From assembly GCA_054601695.1 (NCBI GenBank), contig BAAHQB010000110.1, positions 434,001 through 498,000 of the forward strand: a DNA stretch of 64,000 nucleotides. Reading direction: 5' to 3'. The translations under genes and the position numbers were made by a program. Under the pieces are notes generated by a model. That model was not told where the DNA came from and did not search any database. It saw only the letters and a program-made list of their open reading frames with translations. Of this stretch, positions 1 to 40,406 are shown piece after piece. The stretch's first letter is position 1. Each line of letters begins with the position of its first letter. The stretch is from Amorphochlora amoebiformis (Eukaryota > Cercozoa > Chlorarachniophyceae).

Positions 1-645
1 TCCTCTCCTCTCATATCTTTCTCTCTTTCTTTTCATCTATCTCTCAACTCTCTTTCTCTCTATTCTCATATCTCTCTTTCCTCTCCTCTCATATCTTTCT
101 CTGTTTCTTTTCATCCATCTCTCTTATCTCTCTTTCTCTCTATTCTCATATCTCTCTTTCCTCTCCTCTCATATCTTTCTCTGTTTCTTTTCATCTATCT
201 CTCAACTCTCTTTCTCTCTATTCTCATATCTCTCTTTCCTCTCCTCTCATATCTTTCTCTGTTTCTTTTCATCTATCTCTCAACTCTCTTTCTCTCTATT
301 CTCATATCTCTCTTTCCTCTCCTCTCATATCTTTCTCTGTTTCTTTTCATCTATCTCTCAACTCTCTTTCTCTCTATTCTCATATCTCTCTTTCCTCTCC
401 TCTCATATCTTTCTCTGTTTCTTTTCATCTATCTCTCTTATCCCTCTTTCTCTCTATTCTCATATCTCTCTTTCCTCTCCTCTCGTATCTTTCTCCCTTT
501 CTTTTCATCTATCTCTCAACTCTCTTTCTCTCTATTCTCATATCTCTCTTTCCTCTCCTCTCATATCTTTCTCTGTTTCTTTTCATCTATCTCTCTTATC
601 CCTCCTTCTCTTTGTATATTCCCTCTTGCTCTTCATCTCTCTCTC
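1..645. repeat. CT-rich tandem repeat, about 78-80 bp unit
   Basis: About eight copies of a pyrimidine-only to pyrimidine-rich unit start near 1, 79, 159, 237 and 315 and continue to about 600. The unit contains the phrases ctcctctcatatctttctct and tctctctttcctctcctctc. It is followed by a (CT)n run and then long (TA)n to about 800. By position it lies in an intron of the cullin gene, just upstream of the first exon I can recognise. No coding sequence is seen. Confidence 0.8.
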
Positions 646-651
646 TCTCTC

Positions 652-690
<39 letters not shown>

Positions 691-696
691 TTTTTT

Positions 697-787
<91 letters not shown>

Positions 788-823
788 CATATATATACAT
801 ATACATATTGACATATCCCCCAG

Positions 824-3433
<2,610 letters not shown>

Positions 3434-4344
3434 TAGGGATTTCGAATCTTGAGTATATGTATTAGCCTGCGCACGTGGTGCATGATGATGGATTTATTTT
3501 TCGTTAAATTCTAGAAATTGAAAACCTGCGCAGTACGTAGTACTAGTGGTAACTGAAACACATGAAAGTATACGTATAGACCCGGTCATAAGTGTACAAT
3601 TGTCAGATTGTATATATATATATATATATATATATACTAGATATATATATATATATATATATATATTAGATGTACGTATATCGCATATATATATATTATA
3701 TATATATATAGATATTTTTACTATGATCATGTATATATCTAGATATATCTGGTGTGTGTACACACAGTCCACATCAAGATAATACCGATGATGCAGTACA
3801 TACTTAGTAGGCAGAAAAGACGGATACGCACAACAAACTAGACATACAATCTGACAATTGTACACTTATGACCGTGTCCATACGTATCGAGCGTATACTT
3901 TCATTTAGTCATGTGTTTCAGTTACTGGTACTACTAGTACTAGTACAACTATCATGTAAGTACACTGCAGTCAGTTTCCACTAAACTTTCCAGGCCAAGG
4001 GAGGTTAATGACGTTGCTCAACAGTAAATCAGTGACGAAGTGATTTTTTGGGGTAAATCAGTGATGAAATTAAATTTTTATAACATGTACATGTACTAAC
4101 TAGATGCACTGTACATCTGCTTGATCTGACAACCGACTTTTCTTTTTATTGGGGTGAGTGTGTACAACAAACGCAGTTGACGTTACATTCCTACAGGCCT
4201 GACGACTAGGGCGTGCACACGGAGGTGTTTGTCCAGTCTCGACTGATGACGGGCAAAAGTTAGATCAACCGGTTTATAATATAGAGTTAGTTGATAAGGC
4301 TTAAAAACGTACCGCCGCCCAAAGATGAGCATATACTAGACTTG
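3434..4344. other. Intergenic region with large imperfect inverted repeat
   Basis: AT-rich spacer between the cullin stop and the convergent minus-strand gene. It holds a long inverted repeat. The left arm is about 3537-3612 (contains cacatgaaagtatacgtata and gtgtacaattgtcagattgt). The right arm is about 3843-3945 and reads as the reverse complement with a small insertion. The roughly 230-bp loop is TA-rich. This shape fits a MITE-like element or a long hairpin. No ORF or RNA gene is recognisable here. Confidence 0.7.
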
Positions 4345-5463
4345 CTAGTGACGGAGCAAGGGTGAAACTGGAGCGATGAAACTTCTCAGTAGGTATTTCC
4401 TTCCGGGACTCATTGGGCCATCAGCTGCGAGAACTGCGGCTGTGGATTGAGACGACTCGGGGGTGCCACGAGTCTGTGAGGCGTGCGAAGCTCCCTTTCT
4501 TGTTAGAGTCCTCCTTCGCTTCTTCCTGTTAGGTTTAGAGCGAATCACCGCGACGCGTGGCATCCCTGGTTTCCTTGGTTTTTGCAAGGGAACCGGGGAC
4601 GGGAAGTCCAGTCGACGCTTGATCGGATTATCCCATGCAGCTCCGAGGAGGTTAGGGTCGTCCACCAGGTCTTTGGTGTCTTGAAGGGGAGTGAATCTGG
4701 GAGAGCGACGTACAGGGACCGTCCGCCTCCCAAGTTCGAGAAGGGGCACAGGGATAGGAGGCGGGCGACGCATGGATTTACTTTTGGACGAGGCGATATC
4801 TGTGTGCACAGCCAATCCGGGAGAAGCGGGAATTTGGAATCCGTCGGAGCTGAATTGCTTTCCCAAATTCACGAGTGCGTTGGCGAGTACAGGTGTACGT
4901 GGAGATAACCGAGGGGAACGTCGCGGGGTTGGAATCGTCAACTTATTCTGCTTAAATTTTATCTTCAGGCCCGGGTTTACGATCTTCCCCCCTTTGGATC
5001 TGCGCCTGGAGATTCCTGGTAGTCGGATCCCTTGCGCGCGAAGCATTCGAGCAACTCTGGCCGTATGAACAAGAGTGAGGAAGAGATATTTCTTCAAGCA
5101 TACCGAAGAAAGATTCCGAAAGAAGCAAGAAAACATTGTGGATAGTCACCTTTGGTAATCCGAAGAGTTGAGTCTATCCTTGAGGGTTCGCGCAAATATC
5201 TTTAGGAAGGATTTTCGGTCAATTCTTTGTCGAAGCTCGGACACCCTATCCATCAGATCGATTATGGACCTTGCTTGTGAGGTAGTGGGGTTTGAGAAGG
5301 CCGACGGCATGCCTTTCTTATAAATCTTCGGCTGAAAGTTTCCCCCTTTCCCTTTACGATTGCGAAGGGAGATGGTTCGAGAACCTCTTCGGGGGACGGG
5401 GATTGCGGGAAATTTGGCGGAAGCCATATGTCGTCTTGTTTTTGACATGCTGTCGCCCGCCAC
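4345..5463 (-). CDS. Basic nuclear-type protein, 341 aa, unknown family
   Basis: Two exons, 5463-5150 and 5056-4345, join in phase 2 across a 93-nt GT-AG intron (donor GTGACT, acceptor GGCCAG). The product is strongly basic. Residues about 65-100 (SIIDLMDRVSELRQRIDRK, then FLKIFARTLKDRL) look helical and may form a coiled coil or small binding domain. The second half is low-complexity, Arg/Lys/Pro/Ser-rich, with two related motifs RRSPRLSPRTP and RRSPRFTP. These are proline-directed kinase sites of the SPR/SP type and resemble chromatin or cell-cycle proteins. A run RKKRRR is a likely nuclear localisation signal. I do not recognise the family. The start is the first in-frame ATG. It is divergent from the short plus-strand reading frame at 5566. 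Confidence 0.7.
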
Positions 5464-5565
5464 GAAATTCTTGGGTGGGGTTCTTTTTGGCGGGGAGACG
5501 GGGACCCCAGAAACGGATATGGGGGTCCCCCGGTAGTAACAGTGTATGATTCTAACCTCTAATGT

Positions 5566-5755
5566 ATGGAATTAGACAAAATCTCCTTGATCAAACATAT
5601 CAACGAAAACGCCACTGGCGGCAGGCTCAATGCCCGTGCAAGCCCGTGCAAGCCCGTGCCGCCGATTCGCTCGCTGGCCTTCCTCGGTGAAAGCAAGGCC
5701 GTGGAAGCATTTGCGATGGCTCTAACAGGTCAGGGAAATATTACCACAGGTTATT
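5566..5755 (+). CDS. Possible first exon of an unidentified plus-strand gene
   Basis: An ATG-initiated open stretch of about 63 codons (begins MELDKISLIKHINENATGG) ends at a plausible donor (CTAACAG followed by GTCAGG). It includes a small in-frame triplication of gcccgtgcaa. The GC content and balanced codons are exon-like, and it begins 103 bp from the divergent gene start at 5463. I found no convincing downstream exon, so this may instead be a promoter-proximal non-coding segment. Confidence 0.3.
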
Positions 5756-5775
5756 TTGTCGGTTTTCGATTGTGA

Positions 5776-6157
5776 GACCCTGGATTTCACCGGATTGGGT
5801 CTTCGGCCAAGGGGCGACGGTCGAGGGCCTTGTGCAGAAGGTTATATAGCTTGCGATAATTTATAATTTACCTTTGTTGGTGCGTGGGAGTTTGAAACAC
5901 ATCAATTGTAAGGGTATGGCGCTGAGGCAGGGATAATATGAGAGGCAGGGTGAGAGCGTACATGTGTCGTGTTGCGATTCGAAAAGAGGGAGGCAAGAAT
6001 GAGTTTGTGAGTTTGAAAACGGTTAGGGTATGTTACTGTATGGTACGTGATCCTCTAGATCCAAAAAACCGGTGTTAATGAGACACCAACCGGTATTCAG
6101 CGAAACTGTGCACTGTGTAAATGATATTGCCTAAATATATAAATGTACATTTATATA

Positions 6158-6251
<94 letters not shown>

Positions 6252-6319
6252 TATATATATATACATACTGTGTAGCATAATACATAAGTAAAAAACTTTA
6301 AAAAGATATATGTACATAT

Positions 6320-6391
<72 letters not shown>

Positions 6392-6481
6392 TATATAATA
6401 TATATATATATAGAAGTATGAATATCATACAGTAATGTACTATGATAGATTTATTATGTCACGGTATTAGATTTATTAATA

Positions 6482-6524
<43 letters not shown>

Positions 6525-6603
6525 TATATATATATATACATATTTGTATACATACTAATAGTAGTATATAAATGATAGTTACGTTACACATATACATATA
6601 CAC

Positions 6604-6652
<49 letters not shown>

Positions 6653-6719
6653 TAGATATAGTATATATTATCATTGAAAACTGTATATTCAGAGAGTATA
6701 TAATATTATATCATATTAC

Positions 6720-6763
<44 letters not shown>

Positions 6764-7499
6764 CTTACTATACATATGATATATTTATATAATATATATA
6801 CACATATATACATACATATATATATATATTTAACGATAGATATATATATATATAATATATATATATATATATACTAGTATATATAAATGCACATATCTAC
6901 ACATATACCAGTATATCCACAATAGACATACACACACATACAAACATACTTCATCACACAAAACTACTCACATACGTCGAAATCACACATCAGATCTTTG
7001 AGAACTCAAAACTATCATACCATGAAAAAAATCACCCCCGCAAGCACTAAGTTAACCCCCCCCCCCCCCCCGCCTTCGTATCTGCGAACCATATTCGCGT
7101 CTGTCCATTCCTTTACATGTCAGCGCACACGTCGCGAGATATATGCCTGAATCTAGAAAATCCCTTCGCATATTCGGGTTCATGTCTCGATCGAGTTCGT
7201 ATGTATGTGTCTCTTTTTCGTGTATGCGGTCCCCCCGGTGAGCTGTGGTATGTTTGGGTTGCGTGTTTGTGCTGGGAGAGGGGGGGTTATGGATTCTTGA
7301 GAGCGAGAGAATGGAAGGAGATGTGGTCTTCGATGAAGGTTGAGATGAAGAAATAGCTGGGGTTATGATGCGTATGATGAGTTAGAGTGTGCGTGAGTGG
7401 AGGTGTGTGTTATGTATCATGTGTGTGTGTGTGTGTTTGTTTGAGTAGGGATGGGTGATTGTATGGATGGGTGTGTTATGTATATATGTATATATATAT

Positions 7500-7533
<34 letters not shown>

Positions 7534-7560
7534 GTATATAAATGTGTATATACATGTATG

Positions 7561-7607
<47 letters not shown>

Positions 7608-7669
7608 ATTTATGTATGTATGTGTATATATATTACACATATAAGAAAATACAATATATACATATGTAT

Positions 7670-7708
<39 letters not shown>

Positions 7709-7777
7709 ATATACACATGTTTCATGTATATATTGACATAACTACAAACCCAAAAACACGTCCCCAAACCCCTAATT
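5776..7777. other. Non-genic: unique spacer then TA-rich DNA
   Basis: 5776-6120 is unique sequence without a convincing exon. 6150-6900 is (TA)n blocks with short unique islands. 7040-7450 is unique, with a poly-C run near 7057 and GT-rich stretches. 7480-7710 is (TA)n. No conserved protein or RNA gene is recognised. Confidence 0.6.
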
Positions 7778-8505
7778 CATTCCCCAATTGTAATAACCCT
7801 AACCCTAACCCAACCCTAACCCTAACCCTAACCCTAACCCTAACCCTAGCCCTAACCCTAACCCTAACCCTAACCCTAAGTGTAAACCCGTTCCCTAACC
7901 CCTAATTCCCAGGTCCTATTAATCATAACCCTAACCCTAACCCTAACCCCAACCCAAACCCTAGCTATAACCCTAACTCTAACCCTAACCTAACCACATA
8001 TAACCCTAACCGTAACCCTAATTATTTACTCAGGTATATTACACACCTATCTATAAATGTATATATAAATGTATACATAGACCCTAAGGATATTCGAGTG
8101 CAAAGATGGACGGAAATGTCATTACCTAACCCTAACCCTAACCAACCCTAACCCTAACCCTAACCCTAACCCTAACCCGAACCATAATCCCTCCCTAACT
8201 CAACGCGTACCATAACCCCTAGTCTGTTCCTTAATTCTATCGATTATAACCCTAACCCTAACCCTAACCTTAACCCTAACCCTAACCCTAACCCAAGAAC
8301 TAGCCGTAGCCGTAGCCCTAGCCCCAACCCTAACCCTAACCCAAACCTTAATCCTCTCTCTTAACCCTAACCCTAACCCTAACCCTAACTCTAACCCTAA
8401 TCTGTTCTCTAATACTATTATTATAAGTTATGACTCAAACGCTAATCCTAACCCTAACCCTAACCCTAACCCTAATCGTAACACTAAACTTAACCTTAAC
8501 CCTAA
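7778..8505. repeat. Interstitial telomeric array (CCCTAA, degenerate)
   Basis: Many runs of CCCTAA hexamers, mixed with variants (CCCTAG, CCCAAA, CCGTAA) and short unique inserts such as the one at 8030-8120. The C-rich strand is on plus throughout. The array lies downstream of the esterase D gene. TTAGGG is the presumed telomere repeat of this organism. Confidence 0.95.
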
Positions 8506-8547
8506 TCTATACATAAATATGTATTAGTTATCTATATAAATATATAA

Positions 8548-8639
<92 letters not shown>

Positions 8640-8767
8640 TTGACATATATATTAGATATATGCATATACACTGTATAATTTACGCACGTAGAAATGTATA
8701 TATGTATATCTATGCATAGTTTGATACATACATACATACATATATACATATATATATATACATATAG

Positions 8768-8809
<42 letters not shown>

Positions 8810-8907
8810 GTGTGTGTGTATTATAATATATACCTGCGATAGAGAATAATATATATAAAAATAAACACACATGCACGTATATGTACATATATATACTATC
8901 TATCTAC

Positions 8908-8949
<42 letters not shown>

Positions 8950-8955
8950 CAATTT

Positions 8956-8990
<35 letters not shown>

Positions 8991-9181
8991 CTGTTACAGC
9001 ATATGTAGCTAGCGCGGAGCCTATAGCTAGTTAACTACGAGGAGTTACGCCGTTAAACTACAGTTAGATAGTCCGCGACTCAAGTCCCAAAAGGGTTCGG
9101 GACCCAAGCACCCCGTAACCGACGGAACCCATGGGTTCCGGAAGAAGGAAGGAAAAATATCCGATAAGCGCACATAAGTTC
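8506..9181. other. TA-rich spacer plus short unique stretch
   Basis: 8540-8990 is (TA)n with islands. 8995-9181 is unique GC-balanced DNA immediately 3' of the last esterase D exon, the likely 3' UTR or terminator zone. No gene is recognised. Confidence 0.5.
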
Positions 9182-17315
<8,134 letters not shown>

Positions 17316-17672
17316 CTCAGATATCGTCCTCCACGTCACTGGCTAATGTCCCGCGGGACATCTTCTGATTTATCACAGATGAATGTCCCGCGGGACATAA
17401 TATGTACACTTGTCGTGACTGCCGGGGATCCCGGTACTCGGTGAAATTTTGGGCTTAAACGCCGATACGCACGCAAGGTGGTGAGGGATGGCGTACACGG
17501 CTTTCCGGCGGGCGCCTGGGCTCTAGGGGACAGAAACAAGGGTTTTTTTGGAGAATAAATTAAATCGATTAGTTGGGAGTTCCCTTGGGAAATGGATTTA
17601 AGCAGAGGGGGGCGGGGGTGGGGTAGATAATGAGTTGGAAGACTGTGGCTTACTCGACTGTGCGTTTAGGCC
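17316..17672. promoter_or_regulatory. Divergent promoter ESD / eL20 with doubled palindrome
   Basis: This is the only sequence between the divergent start codons. It holds two copies of the perfect 16-bp palindrome ATGTCCCGCGGGACAT at 17346-17361 and 17383-17398, 37 bp centre to centre, close to the esterase D start. A possible acceptor GTTTAG directly before the eL20 ATG suggests a 5' UTR intron for eL20. Regulatory function is an inference. Confidence 0.65.
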
Positions 17673-18434
17673 ATGCCCTACCATCATTACGAGGTGATCG
17701 GGCGTAGAAAGCCCAAAGAGCACAAGGTCGATATTGAGGCCAAGCTCAAGGGTGAGGATACCAAGCTTCCCGAGACGGAGGAGCCCAAGATCTACCGTAT
17801 GAAGATCTTTGCCCCCAACACTGTTGTGGCTCGCTCAAGGTTCTGGTACTTCCTCTCAAAGCTGAAGAAAATCAAGAGGGCTAATGGTGAAATCATTGCT
17901 GTCAACGAGGTGTGTATTCAATTTCCAAAATTAATTTTGTTCCACAGAGGGTCTGAACTAAGACATGCTCATGTAATCTCCTCTATCACCAGATTTTCGA
18001 GAAGCAGCCTAACCACATCAACAACTACGGCATCTGGCTTCGTTACGATAGCCGCAGCGGTACGCACAATATGTACAAAGAGTACCGTGATACCACTCTG
18101 ACCGGCGCCGTCGAGAAGATGTGTAAGTGCAAACCAAACACAAAATTTTGGGTGAAGAGATTACCGAGAGCTGAACCCACGCATACGTTTCTTATTGAAA
18201 TTCCACCTTCCTATAGACGCTGAAATGGCCTCCCGCCACCGTTGCCGCAAAAGTTCCATCCAGATCATCAAAACGTGCATCGTCGACGACAAGAACGTCA
18301 CTTCCCGTCTGACTGACTTCATCGGATCCAAGACCGAGCCTGTTCAGTTCGCGCTTCTCCACCGTATCCCCCGCCCTGCTTCTAAGCGTTTCAATAAGGT
18401 CTACAGCCATCACAGGCCTGTCACTTTCTTCTAA
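17673..18434 (+). CDS. RPL18A: Ribosomal protein eL20 (L18a), 60S subunit
   Basis: A structural protein of the cytosolic large ribosomal subunit. Exons 17673-17909, 17993-18122 and 18217-18434 join in phase (GT-AG, introns of 83 and 94 nt) to give 194 aa. Family signatures: [12 protein letters not shown] at the N-terminus, [40 protein letters not shown] in exon 2, and [19 protein letters not shown] after the second junction. An insert of about 20 residues (around [20 protein letters not shown]) makes it slightly longer than animal or yeast homologues. The C-terminus is HHRPVTFF. Compact introns without (TA)n contrast with all neighbouring genes, fitting a highly expressed gene. Confidence 0.97.
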
Positions 18435-20731
<2,297 letters not shown>

Positions 20732-20860
20732 ATATATTCTACAACCCACTCAATTTACTCTCCAAAATCCAAATTCGGAGAAAAAAAAACAATAATAATA
20801 TATTCTACAACCCACTCAATTTATTCTCCAAAATCCAAAATCGGAAAAAAAACAACTTAA
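20732..20860. repeat. Direct duplication, about 66 bp, two copies
   Basis: Two tandem copies of a segment containing tattctacaacccactcaat and ctctccaaaatccaaa, differing at a few bases. They lie immediately 3' of the minus-strand coiled-coil gene, in its probable 3' UTR. Confidence 0.85.
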
Positions 20861-20867
20861 AAGACAA

Positions 20868-21425
20868 TTAGAGTGGCGGCAGAGCGGCCTCAAGGACAGC
20901 AACTTCGTTCTCGAGATGATCCGCCGCACTGTCGGCCTCAGACACCGTCTTCTGGCTCGTAACATTGGGCGCGATCACACCAGCCTGCTCATCGACGGGC
21001 GTACTCGGCTTCTCCTCGACCATAGCGTCGGTTCCGAGAGATCCAGTCGAGGATTTTTGAAGTTTGAGAAGGCTTTCATCCAGCCGAGCGCGCAAGGACT
21101 CCGACTGTGTGATCTGCACGTTCACCTAAAGGGTTATGTAAGCTTCCATACATGCCCTGCACGATAGGACTTACCTGTTCAGTGAGCTGTTGCAAACGAG
21201 ACCCAAGTCCTAGGCGTCTAGCTGCACTATGAGATTTCTCCTTGAAACGCAACTCTGGCCCGGATTGGGCAGCATGGCTGCATATTCAGGTGACTGATTG
21301 TCAGTGAAATCCTGATTTTCGACTCCTTTTGGATAAAAGGCACAATATCATGCTCAAAAATACCTGCCATCCTGTGCTCTCATGGCGCAGACTGTGGCGA
21401 AAAGAGCCAAGAGCACCACACCCAT
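20868..21425 (-). CDS. Small secreted or ER-targeted coiled-coil protein, 140 aa
   Basis: Exons 21425-21364, 21277-21175 and 21125-20868 join in phase. The start reads MGVVLLALFATVCAMRAQ, a typical signal peptide. Exons 2-3 (GSRLQQLTEQVNVQ across the junction, then SESLRARLDESLLKLQKSS) form an amphipathic coiled coil. The C-terminal third is acidic and Ser/Thr-rich, ending VAVLEAALPPL. I do not recognise a family. It is divergent from the release-factor gene with 183 bp between start codons, so the two probably share a promoter. Its architecture (signal peptide, coiled coil, no obvious domain) recalls the long minus-strand gene starting at 40164. Confidence 0.75.
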
Positions 21426-21608
21426 TTTTTTTCAAATATTCGAAGATGTCCCGCACCTGTCCCGCATCTCCTATGTCACTATGCCATGTCACTATCGCTA
21501 ACATTGTGTGTCACTAAGGGATGTCACATAGTCTGTCATCCTGTCTCGTCACGAAACATTAACGCGCGTCTCGCCTATGTCCCAGTTGCCAAGGCCGACG
21601 GCTACGCG
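21426..21608. promoter_or_regulatory. Divergent promoter with ATGTCAC repeats
   Basis: The 183 bp between two divergent start codons contain ATGTCCCGC at 21446-21454, a related TGTCCCGCAT shortly after, and ATGTCAC at 21473, 21486 and 21521 plus GTGTCAC at about 21508. ATGTCCCGC is the half-site of the palindrome doubled at 17346-17398. Function is inferred. Confidence 0.5.
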
Positions 21609-30826
<9,218 letters not shown>

Positions 30827-31623
30827 ATACCGTAGATAGATAGATATATATATATATATGTAGTTCTAAGATGTGTGTTACTGTAAAATACCTAAAAAAA
30901 ATTTGCGCAATTATACTAGTTATACCTGAAGTAAAAACTTGAATCAAAGAGTTATGATGAAGATGTGTGTATATATATATATATAATATATATATATATA
31001 TTCACTAGTTTCAAGGGTACACATCTCCTCTGCAAAAAAAATATGTGATAAGCCTACGTATGTTTTAATTATGCGTAAAATATATGTTACATCGTGACAC
31101 ACTAGATATGATATATCTAGATGTATGCCATAGTATATTATGGCATGCAAGCATCATTATACACACCGTTTTATCTACATGTAGCACTATTGTCCTAACG
31201 TGACACTTATGTGGATGTGAGTATGTGACTGTGCGCGACGTCACAAGAAATTCACGTGTGTCGACGTATTCAGTATGCATGTGGTATCTACTAGATCTAG
31301 GGTATTACTACTAGTACTAGTATTAGTGCCTAGCGCCTATCGGATAGACTACATATATATATCTAGATATATATATATATATAAAACAATCTAGATAAGG
31401 ATAATAAACATATATATATATATATGTATATCAGTGAATGACAGTGATATATAGCTTTGAGTGAGTATGAGTATGTTAATTAGTACGTGTTTTGAATCAA
31501 AACTTTTGATGTATCATCGTTACTAGATTACTCAGCCTACGGAATATATACTATCATATATATGCACACACGTGTGTGTGTGTGTTGTAATAAAAACAAT
31601 ATATATACATACACACACACATG

Positions 31624-31654
<31 letters not shown>

Positions 31655-31838
31655 CATCGTTGTAATATGTACAAATGTACAGAGTCTACAACAGACCTAC
31701 AAACAATGTATATATATACACATATATATATATATATATATATATAGTATATATATATCTATATAATATACATATGTTTTATATAATTTATATATTATAT
31801 ATTTATATATGTATATGTTATGGTATAGATTTTATATG

Positions 31839-31913
<75 letters not shown>

Positions 31914-31998
31914 CATATTCCGTAGAATACATACATATCAGTATATATTATATAAATATATACATACATATACACACACATATATAAATCTATATATT

Positions 31999-32031
<33 letters not shown>

Positions 32032-32126
32032 TCAATATATATATATATATACATTTACATATGTTTATGTAAAAAAGTATTATACTATGCATAATATATA
32101 TATTATACTATATAATATATATACGT

Positions 32127-32158
<32 letters not shown>

Positions 32159-32197
32159 TACACATATATAATATACATAGACATATATACATATATA

Positions 32198-32247
<50 letters not shown>

Positions 32248-32248
32248 G

Positions 32249-32280
<32 letters not shown>

Positions 32281-32580
32281 AATATTTATACATATATGTA
32301 TATATACATATCAACACACCCAAACAAACCCACCCATATCAATCCCAACCCAAACAAAATACACCTATGTAAACACATACTATATGTATATATCCACGCA
32401 CAATATACTACGTATTAATAAGTACATACAACAGGTGATTGGGTTGTGTGTGTGTGGGTTCTTAGGTTTTACTCATCACAACTCAACAAAAACCCGCAGG
32501 AATCTCAACTTAGCAAACCCGCAGGGAGTCTCAACTCAAACAAAACAAAAAAAACCCGCAGGAATCTCAAACTCACACCC
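30827..32580. other. Intergenic AT-rich DNA between convergent genes
   Basis: 3' region of the release factor, unique AT-rich DNA to about 31560 with short palindromic ctag motifs (around 31285-31375), then (TA)n islands to about 32310. 32490-32575 holds three copies of about 25 bp around aacccgcaggaatctcaa, just 3' of the minus-strand gene. No gene is recognised. Confidence 0.6.
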
Positions 32581-40164
<7,584 letters not shown>

Positions 40165-40406
40165 TTTCTTTTGAAAAATTACCGAAGTATTATTATTATT
40201 AATACTTTTCATATTTAATATGGGATATACCAGATATCTTCCGTAAAATATATAAATATCCTTTAGAACCAATTTTAATATCTAATATGCAGATAAATTC
40301 ATGGGGGATTCCCCGGGATTCAGCTCCAATCGCCCACGTGGCCATCCGAACCTTCGGGGAAGGTTCTCTAGATCCCTGCTGACTCATCAGATCTCGGGGG
40401 GGGGAT
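40165..40406. promoter_or_regulatory. Divergent promoter, coiled-coil gene / bZIP gene
   Basis: Contains CCAAT at 40326-40330, the E/G-box CCACGTGG at 40334-40341, a heat-shock-like inverted repeat GAACCTTCGGGGAAGGTTC at 40348-40366, and an AP-1/NF-E2-type site TGCTGACTCATCAG spanning about 40377-40390 (core TGACTCA 40380-40386). The latter is 20 bp before the bZIP ATG, suggesting possible autoregulation. Confidence 0.6.

Noticed and set aside
7778-8505. True chromosome end
   Set aside because: Degenerate repeats with unique sequence and genes on both sides; interstitial.
21486-21608. Earlier start for the release-factor gene (upstream in-frame codons)
   Set aside because: The upstream frame runs through ATGTCAC repeats of the promoter. 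The ATG at 21609 begins a clean signal-like leader.
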